From Ottowia beijingensis (GTDB lineage Bacteria; Pseudomonadota; Gammaproteobacteria; Burkholderiales; Burkholderiaceae_C), in contig NZ_JACCKX010000001.1 in the NCBI RefSeq assembly GCF_013423955.1, forward strand, positions 3,844,001 through 3,908,000: a stretch of DNA of 64,000 nucleotides. The letters run 5' to 3'. The notes under the pieces are model-generated. The model had not been told where the DNA came from. It worked only from the letters and a program-made list of their open reading frames with translations, and did no database searches. Shown one piece after another: positions 22,977 to 31,928 of the stretch (position 1 is its first letter; each line of letters begins with the position of its first letter). The translations under genes and the position numbers were made by a program.

Positions 22977-23329
22977 GCGTCGTTGCTGTCAAACCCTACG
23001 ACTTTCCCGCCCGCGACCGGCGCGAGAACTTCCCCGCACCGCTGCTCTACATCGGCTGGGAGGATCACCTGATGTTTGCATCACCGGTCTGCCTGCCGTT
23101 GCCGCCGGATACCCCGTTCGGCGCGCTGGCCCAGGGCGTGCTGCCCGGCGTGTACGGCGAGCACCCCGACTTTGCCAAGATCGACTGGTCCCAGGTCGAG
23201 TGGTTCAAGTCCGGCCAGCCGTGGACGCCCGATCCGGCCAAGTCGCTGCAGGCCAATGGCCTTCAGCACAAGGACGCGATCCGTTTTCGCACCCCGGGCC
23301 TGACCGGCATCCAGGGTACGTGCAGCTAA
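22973..23329 (+). CDS. dmpO: Phenol hydroxylase P4 gamma subunit
   Basis: A 118-residue protein, the small gamma subunit of the hydroxylase. Landmarks: YDFPARDRRENFPAPLLYIGWEDHLMFASP, VYGEHPDFAKIDW and a C-terminal KDAIRFRTPGLTGI. Four-base ATGA overlap with dmpN suggests translational coupling. A strong GC hairpin lies in the 51-bp gap before dmpP. Confidence 0.92.
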   Translation: MSVVAVKPYDFPARDRRENFPAPLLYIGWEDHLMFASPVCLPLPPDTPFGALAQGVLPGVYGEHPDFAKIDWSQVEWFKSGQPWTPDPAKSLQANGLQHKDAIRFRTPGLTGIQGTCS

Positions 23330-23347
23330 GTCCCATTCGGTGAGGAA

Positions 23348-23366
23348 GCCCGGGGCTACCCCGGGC
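23348..23366 (+). promoter_or_regulatory. Strong intercistronic hairpin between dmpO and dmpP
   Basis: GCCCGGGG-CTA-CCCCGGGC: an 8-bp perfect stem with a 3-nt loop and no following T tract. It is placed 19 bp after the dmpO stop and 14 bp before the dmpP start. It could stabilise upstream mRNA or reduce dmpP expression relative to the oxygenase subunits. This is inferred from position only. Confidence 0.5.
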
Positions 23367-23380
23367 CCCGCGTCCATGCC

Positions 23381-24444
23381 ATGACCTACCAACTGACCAT
23401 CGAGCCCTTGGGCGCAACGATCGACGTCGAAGAGGGCCAGACCCTGCTCGACGCCGCGCTGCGCCAGGGCATCTACATTCCCCACGCCTGCGGCCACGGC
23501 CTGTGCGGCACCTGCAAGGTGCAGGTATCCGACGGCGAGGTGGACCACGGTGCCGCCAACCCCTTTGCGCTGCTGGAGATGGAGCGCGACGACGGCAAGA
23601 CCCTCGCCTGCTGCGCCACGCTGCAGTCGGACGCCACCATTGAGGCCGATATCGACGACGAGCCCGATGCACAGATCATCCCCATGCGCGACTTTGAAGC
23701 CACGGTGGCGCGCATCGAGCAGCTCACGCCAACCATCAAGGCGCTGCATTTGCGTCTGAACCAGCCCATCCGCTACCAGGCGGGGCAGTATGTGCAGGTG
23801 CAGATTCCCGGCGTGGAAGGGGGCCGTGCGTTCTCGATTGCCAATGCCCCGCAAGCCGGCGGCCAGAGCAGCGAGATCGAGCTGAATGTGCGCCGGGTGC
23901 CCGGCGGTGCGGGCACCACCTGGCTGCACGAATCGCTCAACGTGGGCGACCGGTTGCAGCTGACCGGGCCGTATGGGCGCTTTTTGTGCGCCGCTCGGCC
24001 GCCATGCCGATGGTGTTCATGGCCGGCGGCTCGGGCCTGTCGAGTCCGCGCGCCATGATTCTGGATCTGCTGGCCAGCGGTTGCACGCAGCCCATCACGC
24101 TGGTCTATGGCCAGCGCAGCGCGCAGGAGCTTTATTACGACGCCGAGTTTCGCGCCCTGGCGGCGCGCCACCCGCATTTCACCTACGTGCCCGCGCTGTC
24201 GGAAGCTGCCGACAGCGATGGCTGGGACGGTGCGCGCGGCTTTGTGCATGAAGCGGCCAGGGCGCACTTTGGCGGCAGCTTCACCGGTCACAAGGCATAC
24301 CTCTGCGGGCCGCCGCCCATGATCGAAGCGTGCATCGGAACGCTGATGCAGGGGCGCCTTTTCGAGCGCGACATCTACACCGAGAAATTCCTCTCGGCAG
24401 CCGATGCGCAGCAGGCGCGCAGCCCGTTGTTCCGGACCATCTAG
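23381..24444 (+). CDS. dmpP: Phenol hydroxylase P5 reductase (one frame break)
   Basis: About 354 residues. An N-terminal plant-type [2Fe-2S] ferredoxin domain (CGHGLCGTCKVQ, then LACCATL) is followed by an FAD domain (YQAGQYVQVQI, GRAFSIANAP) and an NADH domain (MVFMAGGSGLSSPRAMI, AYLCGPPPMIEACI, ending FERDIYTEKF). Electrons pass from NADH through FAD and the iron-sulfur centre to the diiron oxygenase. The frame breaks at the T run 23981-23985 (one T short); correction gives YGRFFVRRSAAMPMVF. Family length and order are otherwise normal. Confidence 0.92.
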
Positions 24445-24452
24445 GAGTTGCC

Positions 24453-24809
24453 ATGGGTGCCACCACCTGCCAGCAAGTGCGTGTCAGCGTGTCGCAGACC
24501 GGCGACTGTTTTGACTGCGCCACCAACGAAAGTCTGCTCGCCGGCATGTTGCGGCTGGGCCGCAAGGGCATTCCAGCCGGGTGCGTCAATGGTGGCTGCG
24601 GGGTCTGCAAGGTGCGCATTGTGGAGGGTGCGGTGCAGTCGCTCGGACCCGTCAGCCGTGCGCATGTCAGCACCGAAGAAGAAGCCAACGGCTACACGCT
24701 GGCCTGCCGCGTGGCGCCCACCCAGGCGGTGTGCCTGGAAGTGGCCGCCCGATTGCGCAAACCGTTTCTGGGCAGTGCCGCCTCGGTGGCGCAACGTCCA
24801 GCCAATTGA
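24453..24809 (+). CDS. dmpQ: [2Fe-2S] ferredoxin, DmpQ/XylT-like
   Basis: A 118-residue ferredoxin of the XylT/DmpQ type, which re-reduces the active-site iron of catechol 2,3-dioxygenase after oxidative inactivation by substituted catechols. Cysteine pattern: CVNGGCGVCK (C-x4-C-x2-C) with the fourth Cys in LACRV. It sits between the hydroxylase reductase and the dioxygenase, the standard location. Start ATG 24453 with TAGGAGT upstream. A second ferredoxin of the same kind is at 28607. Confidence 0.88.
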   Translation: MGATTCQQVRVSVSQTGDCFDCATNESLLAGMLRLGRKGIPAGCVNGGCGVCKVRIVEGAVQSLGPVSRAHVSTEEEANGYTLACRVAPTQAVCLEVAARLRKPFLGSAASVAQRPAN

Positions 24810-24844
24810 GTCATTGAAGATTTATCAACCAAGAGGAGACATGA

Positions 24845-25789
24845 ATGGGTGTACTGAGAATCGGCCACGCGAGCCTGCGGGTCATGGATATCGCTGCTGC
24901 CGTCAAGCACTACGAAGAGGTCCTGGGCCTCAAGACCGTCATGAAGGACAGTGCGGGCAACGTCTACCTGAAATGCTGGGACGAGTGGGACAAATACTCC
25001 ATCATCCTGACCCCCAGCGACCGGGCGGGCCTGAACCACGTTGCCTACAAGGTGGAGAAAGACGAGGATCTGGACGCGCTGCAGGCACGCATCGAGGCCT
25101 GGGGCATCAAGACCACGCTGCTGCCTGAAGGCACGCTGCCCTCCACCGGCCGCATGCTGCAGTTCAACCTGCCCAGCGGCCACGAAATGCGCCTGTACGC
25201 CATGAAGGAATACGTGGGCACCGATGTGGGCACTGTCAATCCCGACCCGTGGCCCGACGGTGTCCGGGGCGCGGGCGCGCACTGGCTCGACCACCTGCTG
25301 CTGATGTGCGAGATGAACCCCGAGGCCGGCATCAACACCGTGCAGGACAACACGCGTTTCATGAAGGAATGCCTGGACTTTTTCTTGACCGAGCAGGTGC
25401 TGGTGGGCCCCCAGGGCGACATGCAGGCCGCCACCTGGATGGCGCGCACGTCCACGCCACACGACATCGCCTTTGTGGGCGGCCCTGTCAGCGGCCTGCA
25501 CCACATCGCGTTTTTCCTGGATTCGTGGCACGACGTGCTCAAGTCCGCCGACGTCATGGCCAAGAAGAAGGTCAAGATCGACGTGGCCCCTACGCGCCAC
25601 GGCATCACGCGCGGCGAGACCATTTATTTCTTCGACCCCAGCGGCAACCGCAACGAAACCTTTGCCGGACTGGGCTACCTGGCGCAGCCCGACCGCCCAG
25701 TGACCACCTGGAGCGAGGACAAGATGGGCAGAGGGATCTTCTATCACACGGGTGACCTGGTGCCGTCCTTCACGGACGTCTATACCTGA
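24845..25789 (+). CDS. dmpB: Catechol 2,3-dioxygenase, XylE/DmpB type
   Basis: 314 residues, intact, a two-domain extradiol dioxygenase that cleaves catechol to 2-hydroxymuconic semialdehyde with Fe(II). Iron ligands are visible: His in [10 protein letters not shown], His in [10 protein letters not shown], and Glu in [11 protein letters not shown]. Catalytic His and Tyr regions ([19 protein letters not shown]) are conserved. Start [13 protein letters not shown] at 24845 with GAGGAG 8 bp upstream; the ATG at 24841 is out of frame. Closest in character to XylE/AphB (subfamily I.2.A). Confidence 0.94.
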   Translation: MGVLRIGHASLRVMDIAAAVKHYEEVLGLKTVMKDSAGNVYLKCWDEWDKYSIILTPSDRAGLNHVAYKVEKDEDLDALQARIEAWGIKTTLLPEGTLPSTGRMLQFNLPSGHEMRLYAMKEYVGTDVGTVNPDPWPDGVRGAGAHWLDHLLLMCEMNPEAGINTVQDNTRFMKECLDFFLTEQVLVGPQGDMQAATWMARTSTPHDIAFVGGPVSGLHHIAFFLDSWHDVLKSADVMAKKKVKIDVAPTRHGITRGETIYFFDPSGNRNETFAGLGYLAQPDRPVTTWSEDKMGRGIFYHTGDLVPSFTDVYT

Positions 25790-25821
25790 TCGGGCGCGCA
25801 TCCATGCACAAGGAACACAGC

Positions 25822-26710
25822 ATGAAAAACACAGGGTCATTGCCGCGCTTGCCCTGGCAGGCGGTCTGGCCGCGCCGCTGGCTCAGGCCGAGGGCACTAC
25901 GTGCCCGGCGTCGAGGGGATGCAGGCGGCGAGCGTGCCGCCGCCCGGCTTCTACTACCTGGGCTATCTCCTCAACTACGACATCGACGATTTCCGCGCGC
26001 CAGGCACCAAGAGCAACCTGCCGGGGCACAACCGCGGCACCGTCTCGGCGCTGGCCAACCGCTTCGTCTGGGTCACGCAGCACAAGCTGCTGGGCGCCGA
26101 CTACGGCATGGAGGCCATCGTGCCCCTGATGCGCACTTCGCTCACCATCAACGCGGCGGGCATCTCCGACACCCGCTCGGGCGTGGGCGACGTGTATCTG
26201 GGGCCGCTGGTGCTGGGCTGGCATGGCCCCCAGTGGGACGCCGTGGCGGCCGCGGGCATGTGGTTCGACACCGCCAGCACCAGCGACCCCGCCTCCCCGG
26301 GCAAGGGCTTCAAGAGCACCATGCTCACGGGCGGCCTGACCTACTACTTCGACGGCGCCAAGACCTGGTCGGGTTCGGGGCTGATGCGCTTCGAGCGCAA
26401 CGGCAAGAACGGCGCGGGCATGCGCCCTGGCAACCAGATCACGCTGGAATGGGGCCTGGGCAAGTCCTTCGGCGCCTGGCAGGCGGGGCTGGTGGGCTAC
26501 AGCCAGTGGCAGACCAGCGAAGACAGCGGGCCGGGCGCCAGCACCCACAAGGCATCGCGCCACGCGCTGGGCGCCGAGGTGGTCTATCCCGTGCCTGGCG
26601 CGGGCATGTTCCTGAAGGGCGCGCTCTACAAGGAGCTGAGCGCCGAGGCCGGCACCGGCGCGCAGCCCAAGGGCTCTCTGCTGCGCTTCTCGCTCGTAAA
26701 AGCCTTCTGA
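25822..26710 (+). CDS. Meta-pathway outer-membrane protein (two frame breaks)
   Basis: About 295 residues of the family annotated as protein involved in meta-pathway of phenol degradation (COG4313), a probable beta-barrel channel for hydrophobic aromatics. Signal peptide restored after correcting the A run 25825-25829: MKKHRVIAALALAGGLAAP then LAQAEG. A second break at 25892-25895 (one C short) restores HYVPGVEGMQA. The mature part GFYYLGYLLNYDIDDFRA, then alternating amphipathic strands, ends in RFSLVKAF, with a terminal Phe as in outer-membrane barrels. Last gene of the upper operon; convergent with the LysR gene. Confidence 0.85.
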
Positions 26711-26740
26711 GCGGTGAGCGGTGAGCGCTGCCGCAGGCGG

Positions 26741-27643
26741 CTACCCCGGCGCAGCGGCGCGCACTTGTGCAAAGGCGCGCACCACGTCCAGAAATGCCCC
26801 CAGCACGGGGAAGGGTCATCGCTGCGGTACAGGCAGCTGAGCTCGATGTCGCTCAGGTGGCGCGAGCGCAGCGGCCGGTAGGTCACGCCGGGCAGGCGCA
26901 AGCTGGTGGCCGAGCGGGTGGTGATGCAGCAGCCAAAGCCGCCCGCCACCAGCGCCACGGCGGTCACTACGTCCTGCACCTCCTGCTCGACGCGCAGGGG
27001 ACGCCCTCGGCGCGGAAAGCGTCCGTCACCTCCTGTGCCAGACCGCGCAGGGGCACGTTGGGGTAGAGGATGAGCGGCATGCCCTCCAGGTCGGACAGGC
27101 GCAGCGAGGGGCGCACCGCCAGCGGGTGGCTGGCCGCCAGGGCCACCACCAGCGGCTCGTGCAGAACGGTTTCGATGCTGATGTCGGCCTCTTGCGGCAC
27201 CAGACGGTTAAAGCCCACGCTGATGCGCCGCTCGCGCAGCGCCTGCAGCTGGGCGTCTTTGGTCAGGTTATGCAAAACAATTTTGACTTCGGGGCGCTCC
27301 TCGTGAAAGCGCGCCAGGATGCGTGGGATCACATCCAGCACGCCCGAGCCGAACAGCCCCACATCCAGCTGCCCGATCAGGCCCTGGCCTGCCAGTCGCG
27401 TGCGCTCCAGCGCCTGCTGTGCCAGCGCGAGCAGGTTGGGGGTTTCCTGCAGCAAGGTGTGGCCGGCGTCGGTGAGCTGCATGCCTTTGGGGGTGCGCAC
27501 AAACAGCGGCACGCCGATTTTTCTTCCAGCGCCTGGATGTGGCGCGTCAGCGGCGGCTGCGACAAATGCAGGCGGGCCGCCGCACGGCCAATGTGGCCCT
27601 CTTCGGCCACGGCAAGAAAGTGGCGCAGGTCACGCAAATCCAT
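26741..27643 (-). CDS. LysR-type regulator of the meta-cleavage genes, AphT/PhcT-like (frame breaks)
   Basis: About 300 residues. N-terminal winged [23 protein letters not shown] and [20 protein letters not shown]. The effector domain includes [40 protein letters not shown] and [14 protein letters not shown]. Breaks at 27518-27522 (A run; restores [15 protein letters not shown]), about 26997-27000 and about 26806-26823. The corrected C-terminus is [20 protein letters not shown]. It is divergent from the ABM-protein gene at 27783. Location at the start of the second catabolic block, as for aphT in Comamonas, suggests it activates these genes in response to a pathway intermediate; that is inference. 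Confidence 0.82.
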
Positions 27644-27678
27644 GGGGGCTCCCGTCCGTGCTGTAAAGATGCTGAAAT

Positions 27679-27717
27679 GGTATGGGATACCGCAAAAACA
27701 GTATTGGAAGGTATCGG
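27679..27717. promoter_or_regulatory. LysR operator array 1 (GGTATYGG half-sites)
   Basis: Between the LysR gene and the ABM gene. Half-sites GGTATGGG (27679), AGTATTGG (27700) and GGTATCGG (27710) are spaced 21 and 10 bp. The first forms a perfect inverted repeat GGTAT-GGG-ATACC (27679-27691). A second array with the same spacing lies at 28494. Candidate recognition and activation sites for the adjacent LysR regulator. Confidence 0.6.
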
Positions 27718-27782
27718 GAGGGCGTCCCATCATCGCGGGCATGGCCTGCTTGCCGAGTGGCGCAGCTTTTCAAGGACACCGA

Positions 27783-28445
27783 ATGACGGCTTCTTCACCC
27801 GCCTCTCCCGCCTCCCACACTTCCCCTTCGGCGACCGCCCGCGGTGCAGTGTCCGACGCTTCCCGCCGTGTGGTCACCGTGCTGATTGCCCGCCGCGTGG
27901 CGCCCGCGTCGGTGGCGGCGTTTGAGGTGGCCATCCAAGGCATGCTGGCCGCTGCCGAAGGGTTTGCCGGGCACCTGGGCGGCCAGGTCATCCGACCCGG
28001 TGACAGCGACACCCCGGGCGAATCGCTTGCTGCGGACGGCAGCACCGAGCCGCTGCTCTACCACGTCGTTTTTGCGTTCGATAACGAAGCCCACCTGGCC
28101 GCCTGGCAAAACTCCGCCGAGCGCGCGCACTGGCTGGCCCAGGTGCTGCCGCACACCGTGGGGCAGCAGCAGCTGCACCGGGTTACCGGCCTGGACTACT
28201 GGTTTGCCGCCCCCAACAGCACCACCCGCCCCGCGCCGCCGCGCTGGAAGGTGGCCACCGTGACCTGGCTGGGCATTTTTCCTACCGTGCTGCTGCTGTT
28301 TCTGACCATTGCGCCGCTGATGGCCGACTGGTACCTGGTGCCGCGCGTGATGGTCATTACCGTGCTGGTCGTGCTGATCATGACCTGGGTGGTGGCGCCG
28401 CGCCTGACGCGCTGGCTGCATTCCTGGCTGCACGCCAAGCGTTGA
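27783..28445 (+). CDS. ABM-domain protein with C-terminal membrane anchor
   Basis: A 220-residue protein. Residues about 28 to 140 are an antibiotic-biosynthesis-monooxygenase (ABM, dimeric alpha-beta barrel) domain: VVTVLIARRVAPASVAAFEVA, HLGGQVIRP, YHVVFAFDNEAHLAAWQNS and ERAHWL. Residues about 152 to 205 contain two hydrophobic helices (TWLGIFPTVLLLFLTIAPLM and VMVITVLVVLIMTWVV). This is the COG3224 architecture, of unknown function. It is divergent from the LysR gene and downstream of operator array 1, so it likely responds to the same inducer. A role in handling quinones or reactive intermediates at the membrane is possible but unproven. Confidence 0.75.
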   Translation: MTASSPASPASHTSPSATARGAVSDASRRVVTVLIARRVAPASVAAFEVAIQGMLAAAEGFAGHLGGQVIRPGDSDTPGESLAADGSTEPLLYHVVFAFDNEAHLAAWQNSAERAHWLAQVLPHTVGQQQLHRVTGLDYWFAAPNSTTRPAPPRWKVATVTWLGIFPTVLLLFLTIAPLMADWYLVPRVMVITVLVVLIMTWVVAPRLTRWLHSWLHAKR

Positions 28446-28493
28446 AATCGCCCTATCACAAAAATCAAGGGAAAACCTAATAAATGCCAAAAC

Positions 28494-28533
28494 GGTATTG
28501 AGGGTGGGCAAAAATGGTATTGGACGGTATTGA
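28494..28533. promoter_or_regulatory. LysR operator array 2 (GGTATTG half-sites)
   Basis: GGTATTG at 28494-28500, 28516-28522 and 28526-28532, spacing 22 and 10 bp, almost the same as array 1. It lies 75 bp upstream of the second ferredoxin gene, first of the lower meta operon. The stretch 28446-28606 has no gene. A shared regulator for both transcription units is inferred. Confidence 0.6.
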
Positions 28534-28606
28534 AATGTCTTTCTATCGTTGCTTCCTGGCTCGCAATTGCTGGTTTTTAAAGGCACCGCGTAAGCGACAC
28601 ACCACC

Positions 28607-28940
28607 ATGCAGAAATTTGTCGTCAGCATCGAAGACACCGGCGAGCAGTACAGCTGCGTCGGCGGTCGCTCCGTGCTGGAAGGCATGGAAGCGTTGGGCA
28701 AAAAGGCATTCCCGTGGGCTGCCGGCAGGGCGGCTGCGGCGTGTGCAAGGTGCACATCCTGGAAGGCCAGTACGCGCGCCGCGTGATGAGCCGCGCGCAT
28801 GTCAGTGCCGAGGAAGAAGCCGCTGGCTGCGTACTGTCGTGCCGCATCTACCCGACCAGCGACCTGCGTCTGCAGGTCGTGGGTGCAATGAAAAAGAACG
28901 TCTGCCGCCCGCTGGCGGCGCCCCGTCAACCCACCCGTGA
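28607..28940 (+). CDS. Second [2Fe-2S] ferredoxin, XylT-like (frame breaks)
   Basis: About 111 residues: MQKFVVSIEDTGEQYSCVGG, LEGMEALGKKGIPVGCRQGG (after correction) and CGVCKVHILEGQYARRVMS. Cysteines CRQGGCGVCK plus CRIYP give the C-x4-C-x2-C and fourth ligand. Breaks at 28700-28706 (one G short) and about 28920 (C run), the latter giving a stop at 28940; without it the frame would run into the next gene. As with XylT, it likely keeps the iron of the dioxygenase encoded directly downstream reduced. Pairing of a ferredoxin with each dioxygenase supports this. Confidence 0.83.
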
Positions 28941-28962
28941 ACCCCATCAAAGGAGACCCACC

Positions 28963-29887
28963 ATGGCATTAACCGGCGTTTTGCGCCCAGGACACGCACA
29001 AATCCGCGTGCTGGATCTGGAGGAATCGGTCAAGTGGTACACCGAGGTCATGGGCCTGGTGCCCATGGGCCGCGACAGCCAGGGCCGCGCCTATTTCAAA
29101 ACCCGCGCCGAGCGCGATCACAACAGCGTGATCCTGCGCCAGGCCGACCAGGCGGGTATCGACCTGTTTGCCTTCAAGGTGCTGGACAAGGCCACGCTGG
29201 AAGACTTCGACAAAGCTGCAAGCCTTCGGCGTGAAAACCGAGCGCATCCCCGCCGGTGAGCTGCTGGAGACCGGCGAGCGCGTGCGCTTCCAGATCCCCA
29301 CGGGCCACACCGTCGAGCTGTACGCCGAGAAAACCGACGTGGGCAACGGCATCGGCTACTTCGACCCCGATGTGGACGTGCTCGACGGCCCTGGCATTCG
29401 CCCCATCCGCATGGACCACTGCCTGCTGTACGGCGGCGACATCGAAGGCAACCTCAAGCTGTTCACCGAAGTACTGGGCTTCACCCTGGTCGAGCGCGTG
29501 AAGCTGGAAGACGGCAAGACCGACCTGGCCATCTGGATCACCTGCAGCGCCAAGGCGCACGACATCGCCTTCGTGCGCAGCCCCGAGGACGGCAAGCTGC
29601 ACCATGTGTCGTTCCAGATGCCCAGCTGGGAGAGCGTGCTGCGCGCGGCCGACATCATGAGCATCAACCGCGTCTCGATCGACATCGGCCCCACGCGCCA
29701 CGGCGTCACGCAGGGCACGACGATCTACTTCTTCGACCCCAGCGGCAACCGGCTGGAGACCTTCTGCGGCGGCTACGACCACTACCCCGACATGCACCCC
29801 ATCACCTGGAGCTGGGAGAACGTGGGCCGCGGCATCTTCTATCACGACCGCAAGCTCAACGACGCTTTCCTGAGCGTGGTGACCTAA
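28963..29887 (+). CDS. Second catechol 2,3-dioxygenase, TdnC/CdoE-like subfamily (one frame break)
   Basis: About 308 residues: MALTGVLRPGHAQIRVLDLE start, iron ligands in MDHCLLYGGD, LHHVSFQMP and SGNRLETFCGG, and the catalytic segment [19 protein letters not shown]. It differs clearly from the enzyme at 24845 and resembles the aniline- and chlorocatechol-associated I.2.C group; the subfamily call is from sequence character only. An extra A at 29212-29214 breaks the frame; removing it gives DKLQAFGVKTERIPAGELLE. It probably widens the range of catechols cleaved. Confidence 0.87.
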
Positions 29888-29901
29888 AGGAGCAGGCGGC
29901 A

Positions 29902-30333
29902 ATGGCACAACACAGCGTTGAACAACGCGCCATCACTGCCGAGGCCGCCAACGCGGCCGTGGTTGCAGCGGTGGCCAAGGCGGGCGAGCTGGGCATCCGC
30001 ATCAATGTCGCCGTGACCGACGCATCGGGCGTGCTGGCGGCCTTTCTGCGCATGCCGGGGGCGTTTTTGCATTCGGTGGACATTGCCATCGACAAGGCCT
30101 ACACCAGCGCCGGCTTTGGCTTTGCCACGGCGCAGTGGGCCGGCATTTTGCAGGGCGACGAAGCGCTGCGCCTGGGCATGCCCACGCGCCCGCGCAACGT
30201 GGTTTTTGGCGGCGGCCTGCCCATGCGTGAGGGCGGGGCGCTGATCGGCGGCATTGGCGTGTCCGGCGGCAGCGCCGAGCAGGACGAAATCTGTGCCCGC
30301 GCCGCGCTGGCCGCGCTGGGGCTGGATTGCTGA
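29902..30333 (+). CDS. HbpS/GlcG-family protein
   Basis: A 143-residue heme-binding-protein-like (HbpS/GlcG, DUF336) protein. Landmarks: AVVAAVAKAGELGIRINVAVTDASG, FLRMPGAFLHSVDIAIDKAYTS and GALIGGIGVSGGSAEQDEICA, the last being the most conserved motif. No signal peptide, so cytoplasmic. Homologues are often found in meta-cleavage and nitroarene clusters, but the role is not established. It lies 14 bp after the second dioxygenase and 62 bp before dmpC, inside the operon. Confidence 0.83.
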   Translation: MAQHSVEQRAITAEAANAAVVAAVAKAGELGIRINVAVTDASGVLAAFLRMPGAFLHSVDIAIDKAYTSAGFGFATAQWAGILQGDEALRLGMPTRPRNVVFGGGLPMREGGALIGGIGVSGGSAEQDEICARAALAALGLDC

Positions 30334-30395
30334 GGATGCCCGGCATCCCGGACAAGCCGCAGCGTTGTTCAACATTTCCATAGCAAGGTAACACC

Positions 30396-31855
30396 ATGAA
30401 AGAGTTTCTGAATTTCATCAACGGCGAATATGTTCGCAACGCCAGCGGCAAGACCTTCCAGGACATCAACCCGGTGAACGGCAGCGTCATCGGCAATATT
30501 TACGAAGCGGGGCAGGCCGAGGTCGATGCCGCCGTGGCCGCCGCGCGCGCCGCGCTCAAGGGCGACTGGGGCCGCCTGTCGGTGGCCGAGCGCTGCAAGC
30601 TGCTGGACGCCGTGGCCGGTGAGATCAACCGCCGCTTCGACGACTTTTTGCAGGCCGAAATTGCCGACACCGGCAAGCCGCACCACCTGGCCTCGCACGT
30701 GGACATTCCGCGCGGCGCCGCCAACTTCCAGATCTTCATCGACACCATCAAGAGCACGGCCACCGAGTCGTTCAACATGCGCACGCCCGACGGCAAGACG
30801 GCATTGAGCTACGGCGTGCGCGTGCCGCGCGGCGTGATTGCCGTGGTCTGCCCCTGGAACCTGCCGCTGCTGCTGATGACCTGGAAGGTGGGCCCGGCCC
30901 TGGCCTGCGGCAACACCGTGGTCGTCAAGCCCAGCGAAGAAACCCCGCTACCGCCACGCTGCTGGGCGAGGTGATGAACGCTGTGGGCATGCCCAAGGGC
31001 GTGTACAACGTGGTGCACGGCTTTGGCCCTGCCTCGGCCGGTGAATTTTTGACCAAGCACCCCGGCGTGAACGGCATTACCTTCACCGGCGAGACGCGCA
31101 CCGGTACCGCCATCATGAAGGCCGCTGCCGATGGCGTGCGCCCCGTGTCGCTGGAAATGGGCGGCAAGAACGCCGCCGTGGTGTTTGCTGATTGCGACTT
31201 CCAGGTAACCATCGATACGCTGACGCGCTCGTGCTTTGAAAACGCTGGCCAGGTCTGCCTGGGCACCGAGCGCGTGTACGTCGAGCGACCCATCTTCGAC
31301 AAAGTGGTGGCTGCCCTGAAAGAGCGCGCCGAAGCCATGAAGCCCGGCCTGCCGTTTGATCACGACACCAAGATTGGCCCGCTGATCAGCAAGAAGCACC
31401 AGGCCAAGGTGCTGGGCTTGTACAAGACAGCCAAGGACGAAGGCGCCACCATCGTCACCGGCGGCGGCATCCCCGACATGCCCGACGCGCTGAAGGATGG
31501 CTCCTGGGTGCAACCCACCATCTGGACCGGCCTGCCCGAAACCGCCACCGTGGTGACCGAAGAAATTTTTGGCCCCTGCTGCCACATCAGCCCCTTCGAC
31601 AGCGAAGAGGAAGTGCTGGGCAAGGTCAACGCCAACCGCTACGGCCTGGCCACGGCCATCTTCACGCAAGACATTGCGCGCGCCAACCGCCTGGCGCACC
31701 AGATCGAAGTGGGCCTGTGCTGGATCAACGCCTGGTTCCTGCGCGACCTGCGCACGCCGTTTGGCGGCTCCAAGCAATCGGGCATCGGCCGCGAAGGCGG
31801 TGTGCACTCGCTCGAGTTTTATACCGAGCTGCGCAACGTGATGGTGAAGTTCTAA
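30396..31855 (+). CDS. dmpC: 2-hydroxymuconic semialdehyde dehydrogenase (one frame break)
   Basis: About 486 residues of the aldehyde dehydrogenase superfamily, oxidising 2-hydroxymuconic semialdehyde to 4-oxalocrotonate with NAD (the dehydrogenase branch). Landmarks: FINGEYVRNASGKTF, PWNLPLLLMTWKVGPALACG, catalytic Glu in LEMGGKNAAV and catalytic Cys in ENAGQVCLGTERVYVE, then C-terminal FGGSKQSGIGREGG. The frame breaks at 30945-30951 (ACCCCGCTACCGCC); the family expects TPLTATLLGEVM. The alternative hydrolase branch (dmpD) follows after a 73-bp gap filled by a dispersed repeat. Confidence 0.92.
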
Positions 31856-31912
31856 GCCAAATCGGCCTCTCGCGCTTGCCAGGCAAGCGCGAGTAGCTCT
31901 TATAAAAATAGC
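31856..31912. repeat. Dispersed intergenic repeat, copy e
   Basis: GCCAAATCGGCCTCTCGCGC then stem CTCGCGCTTGCC-AG-GCAAGCGCGAG and TAGCTCTTATAAAAATAG. Inverted relative to copy d. It fills almost the whole gap between dmpC and dmpD and so forms a hairpin inside the operon message. Confidence 0.7.
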
Positions 31913-31928
31913 AAGGAGACAGTTTCAC

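Noticed and set aside
24841-24843. ATG just upstream of the catechol 2,3-dioxygenase start
   Set aside because: Out of frame with the dioxygenase; the ATG at 24845 gives the family N-terminus [13 protein letters not shown].
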